The position numbers and the translations under genes were made by a program. From the NCBI RefSeq assembly GCF_002240355.1, contig NZ_CP016353.1, forward strand, positions 1,848,501 to 1,912,500: DNA of 64,000 nt, read 5' to 3'. Shown in pieces: positions 37,066 to 44,245 of the stretch; position 1 is the first letter of the stretch, and each line of letters opens with the position of its first letter. The DNA is from Prauserella marina (lineage in GTDB: Bacteria; Actinomycetota; Actinomycetes; Mycobacteriales; Pseudonocardiaceae). The notes under the pieces were generated by a model, which worked only from the letters and a program-made list of their open reading frames with translations, did no database searches and was not told the origin of the DNA.

Positions 37066-37935
37066 CTAGAAGTGGCTGATGGTCTCGTCGGCGAACTTCT
37101 TGATCGCGTCCTTCTTGGCACCGAGCGGTGCGTCGAAGCCGAGTCCTTCGAACACCCACGGCACCGTGATCACGTCGGTCACCCCGATGTCGGCTTGCTG
37201 CCGGTAGCCGTCGGCGCCGAACCGGTCGACGCACACCGCCTGGATCTCGAACGGCTCAGCGCCTCGGCCCTCCTCGGCGCGCAGCGCGTGCAGCCGGTCG
37301 ATGGTGGAGCGCAGGTCGTCGAACTTCATCATCGCCGAGGACCACCCGTCGCCCACCCTCGCCGCCCTGCGCAGCGCCACCTCGGTGTGCCCGCCGATGT
37401 AGAACGGGACCCGCTGGGAAGGGGCTGGGCTCATGCGCAGGTTCCCGAAGTCGAAGAACCGCCCGTGGTGCGACACCATGCCGCCGTCGAGGATCTTGCG
37501 CAGCACCTCGATCGCCTCGTCGACCCGTTTTCCCCTGTGCTCGTAGGGCGCTCCGCACCAGGCGAACTCCTCCGGCGACCAGCCGACGCCGAGGCCGAGG
37601 CCGAACCGGTTGCCGGTCAGGTTGGCCACGGAGCCCACCTGTCTCGCGAGCAGGACCGGGTTACGGGAACCGAGTTTGAGCACCGATGTGTAGAACCGGA
37701 TCTCGTTGGTGACCGCTCCCATCGCGGCGGCGGCGACGAGGGGATCGACCCACGGTGTCTCCTCGTCCCAGAACCGGCTGCCGTCGGGTGTGTATGGGTA
37801 GTCGGCGGACACCGTTTCGGAGTAGAAGAGCGAGTCGGGCAATGCGATCGAGGCGAATCCGTACTCCTCGGCGACCATGGCGAGTTCGGTGAGTTGATCG
37901 AGGGGACTTAGTGCCACCGACAACGTGAACCTCAT
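37066..37935 (-). CDS. LLM-class (luciferase-like) F420-dependent oxidoreductase
   Basis: 289 residues beginning MRFTLSVALSPLDQLTELA. TIM-barrel features include VAEEYGFASIALPDS, TNEIRFYTSVLKLGSRNPVL and GNRFGLGLGVGWSPEEF, then PFYIGGHTEVALRRAARVGD, the usual cofactor region of F420 luciferase-like enzymes. The ATG lies directly behind a -10-like TATAGT, so the transcript is probably leaderless. It leads an operon with an NTF2-fold protein. Substrate unknown. Confidence 0.88.
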   Translation of the reverse strand: MRFTLSVALSPLDQLTELAMVAEEYGFASIALPDSLFYSETVSADYPYTPDGSRFWDEETPWVDPLVAAAAMGAVTNEIRFYTSVLKLGSRNPVLLARQVGSVANLTGNRFGLGLGVGWSPEEFAWCGAPYEHRGKRVDEAIEVLRKILDGGMVSHHGRFFDFGNLRMSPAPSQRVPFYIGGHTEVALRRAARVGDGWSSAMMKFDDLRSTIDRLHALRAEEGRGAEPFEIQAVCVDRFGADGYRQQADIGVTDVITVPWVFEGLGFDAPLGAKKDAIKKFADETISHF

Positions 37936-37942
37936 GGCCCGG

Positions 37943-37960
37943 ACTATAACGTGTTCTAGT
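37943..37960 (-). promoter_or_regulatory. KstR-like operator overlapping a leaderless promoter
   Basis: Bases 37945-37958 read TATAACGTGTTCTA, a full match to the mycobacterial KstR motif TNNAACNNGTTNNA; the symmetry extends outwards (ACTA/TAGT). On the minus strand TATAGT (37948-37943) sits 7 nt before the oxidoreductase ATG, a -10 box for a leaderless mRNA. A repressor here would cover the -10. Confidence 0.65.
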
Positions 37961-38032
37961 TTTCTCGGCCAGTGGTTCTCGCCGCCTCTTCGGCGGACGG
38001 TGGAACGGCCCGCGCGGTTGTAGCGTGGGGGT

Positions 38033-38512
38033 GTGCAGGCCCTGCCTTTCGACGAGTACGCGCGTTCGCTCAACCGCAAGCGCATGTCGGCGGGTGTCCT
38101 GTTCAGGGCCGGATCGGAACGGCTGCTTTTCGTCGAACCCTCCTACAAATCGCATTGGGACCTTCCCGGCGGCACGGTCGACGCGGGCGAGTCCCCGTGG
38201 GCGGCCGCGGTGAGGGAGGTGCGCGAGGAACTCGGTCTCGAACGGCCGCTGGGCCGGTTGCTCGTCATCGACTACATGTCCACGACCAGCATGCTCGGGG
38301 AAGGACTCGCGTTCGTCTTCGACGGAGGCCCGATCACCGACGACGAGGTTCGCGGCCTCGTGCTCGAAGACCCCGAGATCGTGTCGGCCGGGCTGTTCAC
38401 CCTCGACGAGGTCGCCGCCCGGCTTCCAGCCTTGCTCGCGGCGCGCATCGCCGTCGCGGTGACGTCGGTCGAGTCGGGCGCGCTCGCGCTGTGCGAGAAC
38501 GGGCGCCAGTGA
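38033..38512 (+). CDS. NUDIX hydrolase
   Basis: 159 residues from a GTG. The Nudix box is complete: GGTVDAGESPWAAAVREVRE followed by ELGL (GX5EX7REUXEEXGU). It is preceded by KRMSAGVLFRAGSERLLFVE and WDLPG. The domain hydrolyses nucleoside diphosphates linked to X; the specific substrate is not evident. Divergent from the oxidoreductase operon about 100 bp away. Confidence 0.9.
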   Translation: MQALPFDEYARSLNRKRMSAGVLFRAGSERLLFVEPSYKSHWDLPGGTVDAGESPWAAAVREVREELGLERPLGRLLVIDYMSTTSMLGEGLAFVFDGGPITDDEVRGLVLEDPEIVSAGLFTLDEVAARLPALLAARIAVAVTSVESGALALCENGRQ

Positions 38513-38603
38513 CCAGCTGAGGCTCCACTGTGGATGGGAACCGATCGCCCGTTTCGCCAATCTCACCACCCGGAATCGTCCGGCAACGAGAACTGGGGAG
38601 CCC

Positions 38604-38870
38604 ATGGAGTGGGTCGTCGTCATCGAGGAGAGCATCAGCTCGGGCAACGGGATTCGCTGGGGTGTCGGCCGGGTGTCGGGGGTGTATGCCAGCCAGTCGC
38701 TGGCCAGGCAGGACGCGCTGAACTTCGCGCACCGCTACAACCCGAAACACCCGAGGATGGACGGGGAACGCAGGATCTACCGGCTGTCGGAGGACAGCTA
38801 CCTCGTCAACGTCGCGGGTGCCACGTCGCGGTTTCACTTCCGGGTCAGCGTCGCCGACCGGATCCAGTAA
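38604..38870 (+). CDS. Small hypothetical protein
   Basis: 88 residues; ATG with GGGGAG upstream. WVVVIEESISSGNGIRWG, VYASQSLARQDALNFAHRYN, RRIYRLSEDSYLVNVAGATS, FHFRVSVAD: a compact beta-alpha-beta pattern, no signal, no Cys. Not recognised, but codon use and ribosome-binding site are good. It lies 35 bp upstream of the convergent locus B repeats. Confidence 0.7.
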   Translation: MEWVVVIEESISSGNGIRWGVGRVSGVYASQSLARQDALNFAHRYNPKHPRMDGERRIYRLSEDSYLVNVAGATSRFHFRVSVADRIQ

Positions 38871-38905
38871 CCGAGGCGTCCTCGACTGGGAAGCGCCGCG
38901 GTGAT

Positions 38906-38989
38906 CGCGTCCGTGTGCGGATCTCGCTGTCCTGAGTGCGGATCTCCGCGTCCTGGACGGGGGACTCGCCCGAGCGGGCGGGGGACTCG
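38906..38989 (-). repeat. 21-bp tandem repeat array, four units (locus B)
   Basis: On the minus strand four contiguous 21-bp units at 38989-38969, 38968-38948, 38947-38927 and 38926-38906. They begin CGAGTCCCCC (twice), GGAGATCCGC and CGAGATCCGC; the third has CACTCAGGACAG as its second half. The array starts 4 nt after the aminotransferase stop codon. Same family as 2121-2183 and 63131-63172. Confidence 0.88.
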
Positions 38990-38993
38990 CGGG

Positions 38994-40196
38994 CTACGGG
39001 GCGATGCTCGCCACCTCGCGCACCAGACGGTCCACTTCGGATTCCGTGGTGTAGGGCGCGATACCAGCCCTGACGGCTCCGGTGTCGCCGAGTCCGAGCC
39101 AGCGGGAACATTCGAGCGCGTAGAAGGTGCCTGCCGGCGCGTTGACGCCACGTTCGCCCAGTTCCCGGTACACGGTGGCCGGCGACCGGTCGATGACCGA
39201 GAACAGCACCGTCGGGGTGCGCTCGCGGTCCCTCGCCCCGTAGCGCACGACGCCGGGGATGTCGGCGAGCCCCGATTCCAGCATCCGCAGCAGGGCGTTC
39301 TCATGTTCCTCTACGGCGGTCAGGGAAGCGGTCAGCCGCTCGCGCCGGGAGCCGGATCCCGCCACGAGACCGGCGAGGAAATCGATGGCCGCCGTCGTGC
39401 CGGCCAGCAGTTCGTAGGGCAGCGTGCCCAGTTCGAACCGTTCCGGTACCGCGTCGGTCGACGGCAGCAGCTTGTCGGGGCGCAGTGTCTCCAGCAGTGA
39501 AGGGCTCGCCGCGACGATGCCGAGGTGCGGGCCGAGGAACTTGTAAGGCGAGCAGGCGTAGAAGTCCGCGCCGAGCGCCGCCATGTCCACCGGTGAGTGC
39601 GCGGTCAGGTGAACCCCGTCCACGTAACACAGCGCACCGGCCGCGTGCGCCGCCGAGCTGATGGCGGCGACGTCGGGCCGGGTGCCCAGCAGGTTGCCCG
39701 CCGCGGTGACCGCGACCAGCCGGGTGCGCTCGGTGAGCAGCCCGGTCACCGCCTCGGCGGGAAGCACCCCGGTGTCCTTGTCGAAGTCGGCCCAGCGCAG
39801 CGTCACGCCGCGCTCCTGGGCCACCTGCACCCACGGCCGGATGTTGGCGTCGTGGTCGAGCCTGGTGACGATCACCTCGTCGCCGTGGCGCCACTCCTTG
39901 CCGAGTGTCCTGGCGAAGTCGTAGGTGAGCGCGGTCATGCTGCGCCCGAAGACGATGCCTTCCGGTACCGCGCCGAGCAGGTCAGCCGCGGCTTTTCGTG
40001 CTTCGGCGACGATGGCGTCGGCTCTGCGTTCGGCGATGGTGACCGCGCCCCTGTTGGCGATGCCGGAGCACAGTGTTCCGGCGACGGCCTCGGCGACGAC
40101 GCCGGGTACCTGCGATCCTCCCGGCCCGTCGAAATGGGCCGCTCCCTCCGCGAGCGCGGGAAAGTGGCCGCGAAGGGCGGTGACGTCGTAGGGCAT
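38994..40196 (-). CDS. Cysteine desulfurase-like (SufS subfamily) class V aminotransferase
   Basis: 400 residues. PLP-enzyme landmarks: AHFDGPGGSQVP at the start, FGRSMTALTYDFAR, DHDANIRPW, AVTAAGNLLGTRPDVAAI, YVDGVHLTAHSPVDMA and SPYKFLGPHLG with the Schiff-base Lys. It fits the cysteine-desulfurase-like subgroup seen alone in actinobacteria rather than the SufS of an Fe-S operon. No suf genes are adjacent and no obvious catalytic Cys loop is seen, so the substrate may not be cysteine. The open frame extends upstream, but this ATG starts the conserved domain. Confidence 0.87.
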   Translation of the reverse strand: MPYDVTALRGHFPALAEGAAHFDGPGGSQVPGVVAEAVAGTLCSGIANRGAVTIAERRADAIVAEARKAAADLLGAVPEGIVFGRSMTALTYDFARTLGKEWRHGDEVIVTRLDHDANIRPWVQVAQERGVTLRWADFDKDTGVLPAEAVTGLLTERTRLVAVTAAGNLLGTRPDVAAISSAAHAAGALCYVDGVHLTAHSPVDMAALGADFYACSPYKFLGPHLGIVAASPSLLETLRPDKLLPSTDAVPERFELGTLPYELLAGTTAAIDFLAGLVAGSGSRRERLTASLTAVEEHENALLRMLESGLADIPGVVRYGARDRERTPTVLFSVIDRSPATVYRELGERGVNAPAGTFYALECSRWLGLGDTGAVRAGIAPYTTESEVDRLVREVASIAP

Positions 40197-40287
40197 GTAA
40201 CGGAGTATGCCGGTTCGCCCGTTCGCTTTCACGGCGCTTTCATCACGCGGCGATGGCCTTGCCCGCCTGGGCGGGAGGTGGGACCGT

Positions 40288-40309
40288 TCCGTTCGCGTGC
40301 GCGAACGGA
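40288..40309. promoter_or_regulatory. 22-bp perfect palindrome, candidate operator
   Basis: Half-sites TCCGTTCGCG and CGCGAACGGA flank a central TG. It lies between the divergent SufS-like and lipoprotein genes, 92 bp and 33 bp from their starts. Size and position suit a dimeric repressor. Confidence 0.6.
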
Positions 40310-40341
40310 CGGCGCGAGCGGGGTTTCGAGGGGGAGAAGCA

Positions 40342-41619
40342 GTGTCGTTGCGATCATCTCGGCTCTTGGCGGTCGCGTGTGTCCTGATCGTGGGCACTGC
40401 CTGTAGCGCGGGGCCGGAAGACGGACCGCGGGGTTCCCCTTCCGCTTCGCTGCCTGCTCCCGTGCTCGACCAGCCGCCGTCGGTGCCGGTGACCACCTTC
40501 GGCGGTGCCGCCGCGTGGACCGAACAGGACGGTCCCTTCTCGGAGCTGTCGCACGCCGAGATCAGGGGAGACGTACTGCTCGTCGACGGTGTCGGTGACA
40601 AGGGAGGCGCGGAGGGCGTCGCTGTCGTCGACGCGGGCACCGGTGCCCCGCGCTGGTCGGTCGGCGCGCTCGACGAGCTGCCTGGCGGTGACGGCGCGTT
40701 GCTGTACCAGGTGGACAAGCCGACCGCCGTCATCAGTAGCGGCGACGAATGGTGGCCGGTCGTCGAGTACTACCGCCAGGCCGGGGACGACCACGCCGAA
40801 AGGGGGCTCGCGGTGCTGTCAGCCGACGACGGCTCCGTCGTGCGTACCGTGCCGGTGGTGAAGGCCGCGCCCGAGAGCGAGCCCGAGTACACGATCGCGA
40901 ACTGGCGGGCGGGCGGCACGTCGGCCGTCGTGGTCGCGGCCCCCTCCGCCACTGAGGACGAAGGGACCGTGCGGACGGTGGGCATCGACCTGCTCGAAGG
41001 CGCGGTCACCTGGGAGCGCGAAGGGCAGGAGGGCATCGACCCGGCCACGATCGCCGGGGGCGTCGTCATCGGCAGGGCGGCTGGCAACGGCGACGACAAG
41101 CAGGCCACCGCCGCCTACGATCTGAGATCGGGCGAGCCGAAGTGGTCGCTGGCCGACCGCTATCCATCGTCCTATGTGGACGAGAACAGGACGCCGGTCG
41201 CGGCGGGAGTCCTCGCCGTCTACGTCACCGACGACGCCGGTGTCGTCGGGGTAGCGCTCGTCGACACGGTCTCGGGGGAGGAACTGACCAGGGTGAAGAT
41301 GGCCAGCGGTTGCGCGTCCGACGCGGCCGGTGAGTTCCTCGCGTGCGGCATCAGTGTCGACGATACGTCCGATCGCAGGCTGCTGACCGTGTCGGCGGAC
41401 GGCGAGCCGAAGGTGTCGGGCAAGGCGGTGGAAGCGGGGCAGGTCGCGGGAGCCTTCGCCGGACGGACCGTGGTGAGCGGAGGATCCTCCGCGCTGAACC
41501 TCTACGACGCGGCCGGTAATCCCCGGGGGGAAGGGCCGAGAGGGCGGCTGCTGGCGATCTCCGAAGGCCATCTCGTCGTCGCCACGGGCGGTGGGTACTC
41601 CGTTTTCGCGCTGGACTGA
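40342..41619 (+). CDS. Lipoprotein with repeated beta-propeller-like (PQQ-type) segments
   Basis: 425 residues from a GTG preceded by GGGGGAG. Signal peptide LLAVACVLIVGTAC gives a probable, slightly non-standard lipobox (GTAC), then a Pro/Ser linker. The rest is repeated beta units such as EGVAVVDAGTGAPRWSV, RTVGIDLLEGAVTWERE, QATAAYDLRSGEPKWSL and VGVALVDTVSGEELTRV: the ...D..TG...W pattern of PQQ-like beta-propellers. It is probably an outside-facing ligand- or protein-binding lipoprotein. No assembly-machinery (Bam) context exists here. Confidence 0.8.
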   Translation: MSLRSSRLLAVACVLIVGTACSAGPEDGPRGSPSASLPAPVLDQPPSVPVTTFGGAAAWTEQDGPFSELSHAEIRGDVLLVDGVGDKGGAEGVAVVDAGTGAPRWSVGALDELPGGDGALLYQVDKPTAVISSGDEWWPVVEYYRQAGDDHAERGLAVLSADDGSVVRTVPVVKAAPESEPEYTIANWRAGGTSAVVVAAPSATEDEGTVRTVGIDLLEGAVTWEREGQEGIDPATIAGGVVIGRAAGNGDDKQATAAYDLRSGEPKWSLADRYPSSYVDENRTPVAAGVLAVYVTDDAGVVGVALVDTVSGEELTRVKMASGCASDAAGEFLACGISVDDTSDRRLLTVSADGEPKVSGKAVEAGQVAGAFAGRTVVSGGSSALNLYDAAGNPRGEGPRGRLLAISEGHLVVATGGGYSVFALD

Positions 41620-41644
41620 GAAATCCGGTGCCGGGCAACGTGAT

Positions 41645-41692
41645 TTCCCTTGCCCCGCCGAGGCGTCATGCTCGTTCGGTGGGGCAAGGGAA
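41645..41692. terminator. Terminator between convergent genes
   Basis: 17-bp stem with one wobble (arm TTCCCTTGCCCCGCCGA) around a 14-nt loop, between the lipoprotein gene and the convergent membrane protein. Confidence 0.8.
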
Positions 41693-41704
41693 GTCCGGTT
41701 GCCG

Positions 41705-42100
41705 TCAGCGCGGCGCTCGCGCGGGCTGGTCGTCGAGTAGTTCCTCGATCATGGCGCGGTAGTGCACCATCGCGTCCCGCAGGTCCTCAGTGGAGGCTTG
41801 GCCGCGGCCGTGCCGTTCGATGGTGTCGTGCGCGGTGCGGTAGTGGCCGAGCGTGCGGGCGTGCCGCACTGACAGCGCCTCGGCTCGTTCCTCGTGGTTT
41901 CCCGTTGGATAGCCGCGATCGTCGAGTAGCGCCGTGAGCAACCGGTCCGCGTCGAGTACCGCTTCGAGAGCGCGGTCGTATTCCGGGCCGAAGCGTTCGC
42001 GCAGCCGGGTGCTGACGCGATGCTGCCGGAACAGCAGTGTGATGGTGACGACGAGAATCGCGCCTAGAACGGCAATCGTGATGACGGCTTCCGTAGGCAT
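41705..42100 (-). CDS. Small single-pass membrane protein with cytosolic helical domain
   Basis: 131 residues; GGAGG 6 nt before the ATG. Helix ITIAVLGAILVVTITLLF (about 7-24), then a charged helical domain (RLRERFGPEYDRALEAVLD, EERAEALSVRHARTL, DLRDAMVHYRAMIEELLDD). Similar helical proteins occur near stress genes of actinobacteria, but I cannot name a function. It lies about 120 bp beyond the end of the symporter gene with a terminator between them, so it is probably transcribed separately. Confidence 0.78.
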   Translation of the reverse strand: MPTEAVITIAVLGAILVVTITLLFRQHRVSTRLRERFGPEYDRALEAVLDADRLLTALLDDRGYPTGNHEERAEALSVRHARTLGHYRTAHDTIERHGRGQASTEDLRDAMVHYRAMIEELLDDQPARAPR

Positions 42101-42163
42101 GTTGGCCTCCTCGCCCCGCCGGGTTGCCGGAAGTCGTTGCGGGGAAACCTTTCCGCTGAAGCG

Positions 42164-42200
42164 GGGAAACCCACGCCGCGACGTGCGGCGTGGGTTTCCC
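42164..42200 (-). terminator. Terminator of the acetate symporter operon
   Basis: Perfect 16-bp stem GGGAAACCCACGCCGC and complement with a 5-nt loop, 21 nt beyond the symporter stop. A second GCGGGGAAACC copy at 42139 can form alternative smaller hairpins with TTTCCGC, so the region holds competing structures. Confidence 0.85.
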
Positions 42201-42221
42201 GTGTCGTCAGGCCGGATGGCC

Positions 42222-43829
42222 TCAGTGCGTCGTGGCTTTCTCCGCACCGGCGCCGGTGAGCGCGCGTACTTCCATTTCCTTGTACTTGTCCTCCTTGTGT
42301 TCCTTGGACAGGACGGTGCCGAGCCAGCCGAGGAAGAACGAGACCGGAATCGAGACCAGGCCGGGGTTCTCCAGCGGGAACCAGTGGAAATCGACCCCGG
42401 TGACCATCGAGTTGTCCTTGCCCGACACGGCGGGCGAGAAGACGATGAGCACGACGCACACCGTGAGGCCACCGTAGATCGACCACAGTGCGCCCGAGGT
42501 GTTGAACCGCTTCCAGAACAACGAGTACAGGATGGTCGGCAGGTTCGCCGACGCGGCGACCGCGAAGGCGAGCGCGACGAGGAACGCCACGTTCTGTTCC
42601 TTGGCGAGGATGCCGCCGACGATCGCGATGGCACCGATCACGCACGCGGTGATACGGGCGACCCGTACCTCGGCGTTCTTGCTGTCGACCTTGCCCTTCT
42701 TGATCACGTTGGCGTAGACGTCGTGCGCGAACGAGGCGGATGCCGTGATGGTCAGACCCGCGACGACGGCGAGAATCGTCGCGAAGGCAACGGCCGCGAT
42801 GAACCCGAGCAGCACCGGCCCGCCGAGCGCCTGGGCCAGCAGCGGTGCCGCCGAGTTCTCGCCACCGGGCGCGTTGCTGATCGTGTCCGAGCCGACGATG
42901 GCCGCCGCTCCGTAGCCGAGCACGAGGGTGAACAGGTAGAACAGTCCGATCAGGACGATCGCCCACACCACCGACCTGCGGGCTTCCTTCGCCGTCGGCA
43001 CCGTGTAGAAGCGCATGAGCACGTGCGGAAGGCCGGCCGTGCCGAGAACGAGCGCGATACCCAGTGACAGGAAGTCGAGCTTGCTCGTTTCGGACGCGCC
43101 GTACTTCTCGCCGGGGTTGAGCAGTGCCGAGTTGCCGCCTGCCGAATCCGACGCAGCACCGAGCAGACCGGAGAGGTTGAATCCGTACCGGCCGAGCACC
43201 CACACGGTCATCGCGAACGTGCCCGCGATGAGCAGGGCGGCTTTGATGATCTGCACCCAGGTCGTGCCCTTCATGCCGCCGACGAGCACGTAGGTGATCA
43301 TCACGACGCCGACGACCGCGATCACGATCGCCTGACCGGCGTCGTCGTCGATGCCCAGCAGCAGCGAGACCAGCGCGCCCGCGCCTGCCATCTGCGCGAG
43401 CAGATAGAAGAACGACACGGCCAGCGTCGAGGTCGCCGCCGCCGCGCGGACGGGCCGCTGCCGCATGCGGAAGGCGAGCACGTCGCCCATCGTGAACTTG
43501 CCCGTGTTGCGCAACAGTTCCGCGACCAGCAGCAGCGCGACGAGCCATGCCACGAGGAAGCCGATCGAGTACAGGAACCCGTCGTAGCCGTACACGGCGA
43601 TCGCGCCCGCGATACCGAGGAAGGACGCCGCGGAGAGATAGTCGCCCGCGATCGCGGTTCCGTTCTGTGGCCCCGAGAAGGCTCTTCCCGCCGCGTAGTA
43701 GTCGGACGCGGTCTTGGTGTTGCGGGATGCCCTGAACACGACGACGAGCGTGACGAGGACGAACAGCGCGAAGATGCTGATGTTGAGCGCGGCGTTGCCG
43801 CCTTCGACGCCCTGGGCGAGAGTGCTCAT
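42222..43829 (-). CDS. actP: Cation/acetate symporter (ActP/MctP type, SSS family)
   Basis: 535 residues, about 13 membrane helices. SSS signature features: TASDYYAAGRAFSGPQNG, GDYLSAASFLGIAGAIAVYG, VLVGGMKGTTWVQIIKA and GTAGLPHVLMRFYTVPTAKE. It carries acetate and related monocarboxylates with a cation. The start overlaps the preceding small-subunit gene by 4 nt (ATGA), the usual DUF485-ActP pairing. Confidence 0.9.
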   Translation of the reverse strand: MSTLAQGVEGGNAALNISIFALFVLVTLVVVFRASRNTKTASDYYAAGRAFSGPQNGTAIAGDYLSAASFLGIAGAIAVYGYDGFLYSIGFLVAWLVALLLVAELLRNTGKFTMGDVLAFRMRQRPVRAAAATSTLAVSFFYLLAQMAGAGALVSLLLGIDDDAGQAIVIAVVGVVMITYVLVGGMKGTTWVQIIKAALLIAGTFAMTVWVLGRYGFNLSGLLGAASDSAGGNSALLNPGEKYGASETSKLDFLSLGIALVLGTAGLPHVLMRFYTVPTAKEARRSVVWAIVLIGLFYLFTLVLGYGAAAIVGSDTISNAPGGENSAAPLLAQALGGPVLLGFIAAVAFATILAVVAGLTITASASFAHDVYANVIKKGKVDSKNAEVRVARITACVIGAIAIVGGILAKEQNVAFLVALAFAVAASANLPTILYSLFWKRFNTSGALWSIYGGLTVCVVLIVFSPAVSGKDNSMVTGVDFHWFPLENPGLVSIPVSFFLGWLGTVLSKEHKEDKYKEMEVRALTGAGAEKATTH

Positions 43830-44170
43830 TCCGCATCTCCCTCGATGTCAGCCCTGATCTTGTCCGCGATGGGGTCCAGCTTGCGGTTGGCGTAGCGCAC
43901 GTAGAGCCACGTGATGAGGAAGGTCGTCACGAACTGCAACAACCCGAGGATCAGGCCGAGGTTGATGTTGCCGAAGACCTTGGTGGACATGAACCCGTGC
44001 GCGTAGTCGGCGAGCAACACGTACAGCAGGTACCAGGAAAGGAAAGCCACCGTCATCGGGAAGACGAAAAGACGGAGGCGTTTGCGGAGCTCACGGAACT
44101 CCGCGCTCGCGTGGACTTCTGCCCAGCGGTCCGGCCCAGGCGGATGGGTGGAGGGCTCGGTGGTGCTCAC
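43826..44170 (-). CDS. DUF485 small membrane protein, partner of ActP
   Basis: 114 residues from a GTG 6 nt after GAGGAGG. Two helices (LFVFPMTVAFLSWYLLYVLL and LGLILGLLQFVTTFLITWLY) with FRELRKRLR before the first and YVRYANRKLDPIAD after the second, the DUF485/YjcH pattern. It is overlapped by actP by 4 nt. It is thought to assist the symporter; the mechanism is unknown. Confidence 0.9.
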   Translation of the reverse strand: MSTTEPSTHPPGPDRWAEVHASAEFRELRKRLRLFVFPMTVAFLSWYLLYVLLADYAHGFMSTKVFGNINLGLILGLLQFVTTFLITWLYVRYANRKLDPIADKIRADIEGDAE

Positions 44171-44245
44171 GGGTGACCTCCTCGTCACGGCACACGGAAA
44201 GTGCTGCGCGTCACCCTAGGGAAAGGTCGCGAAATGCCGGAATCT

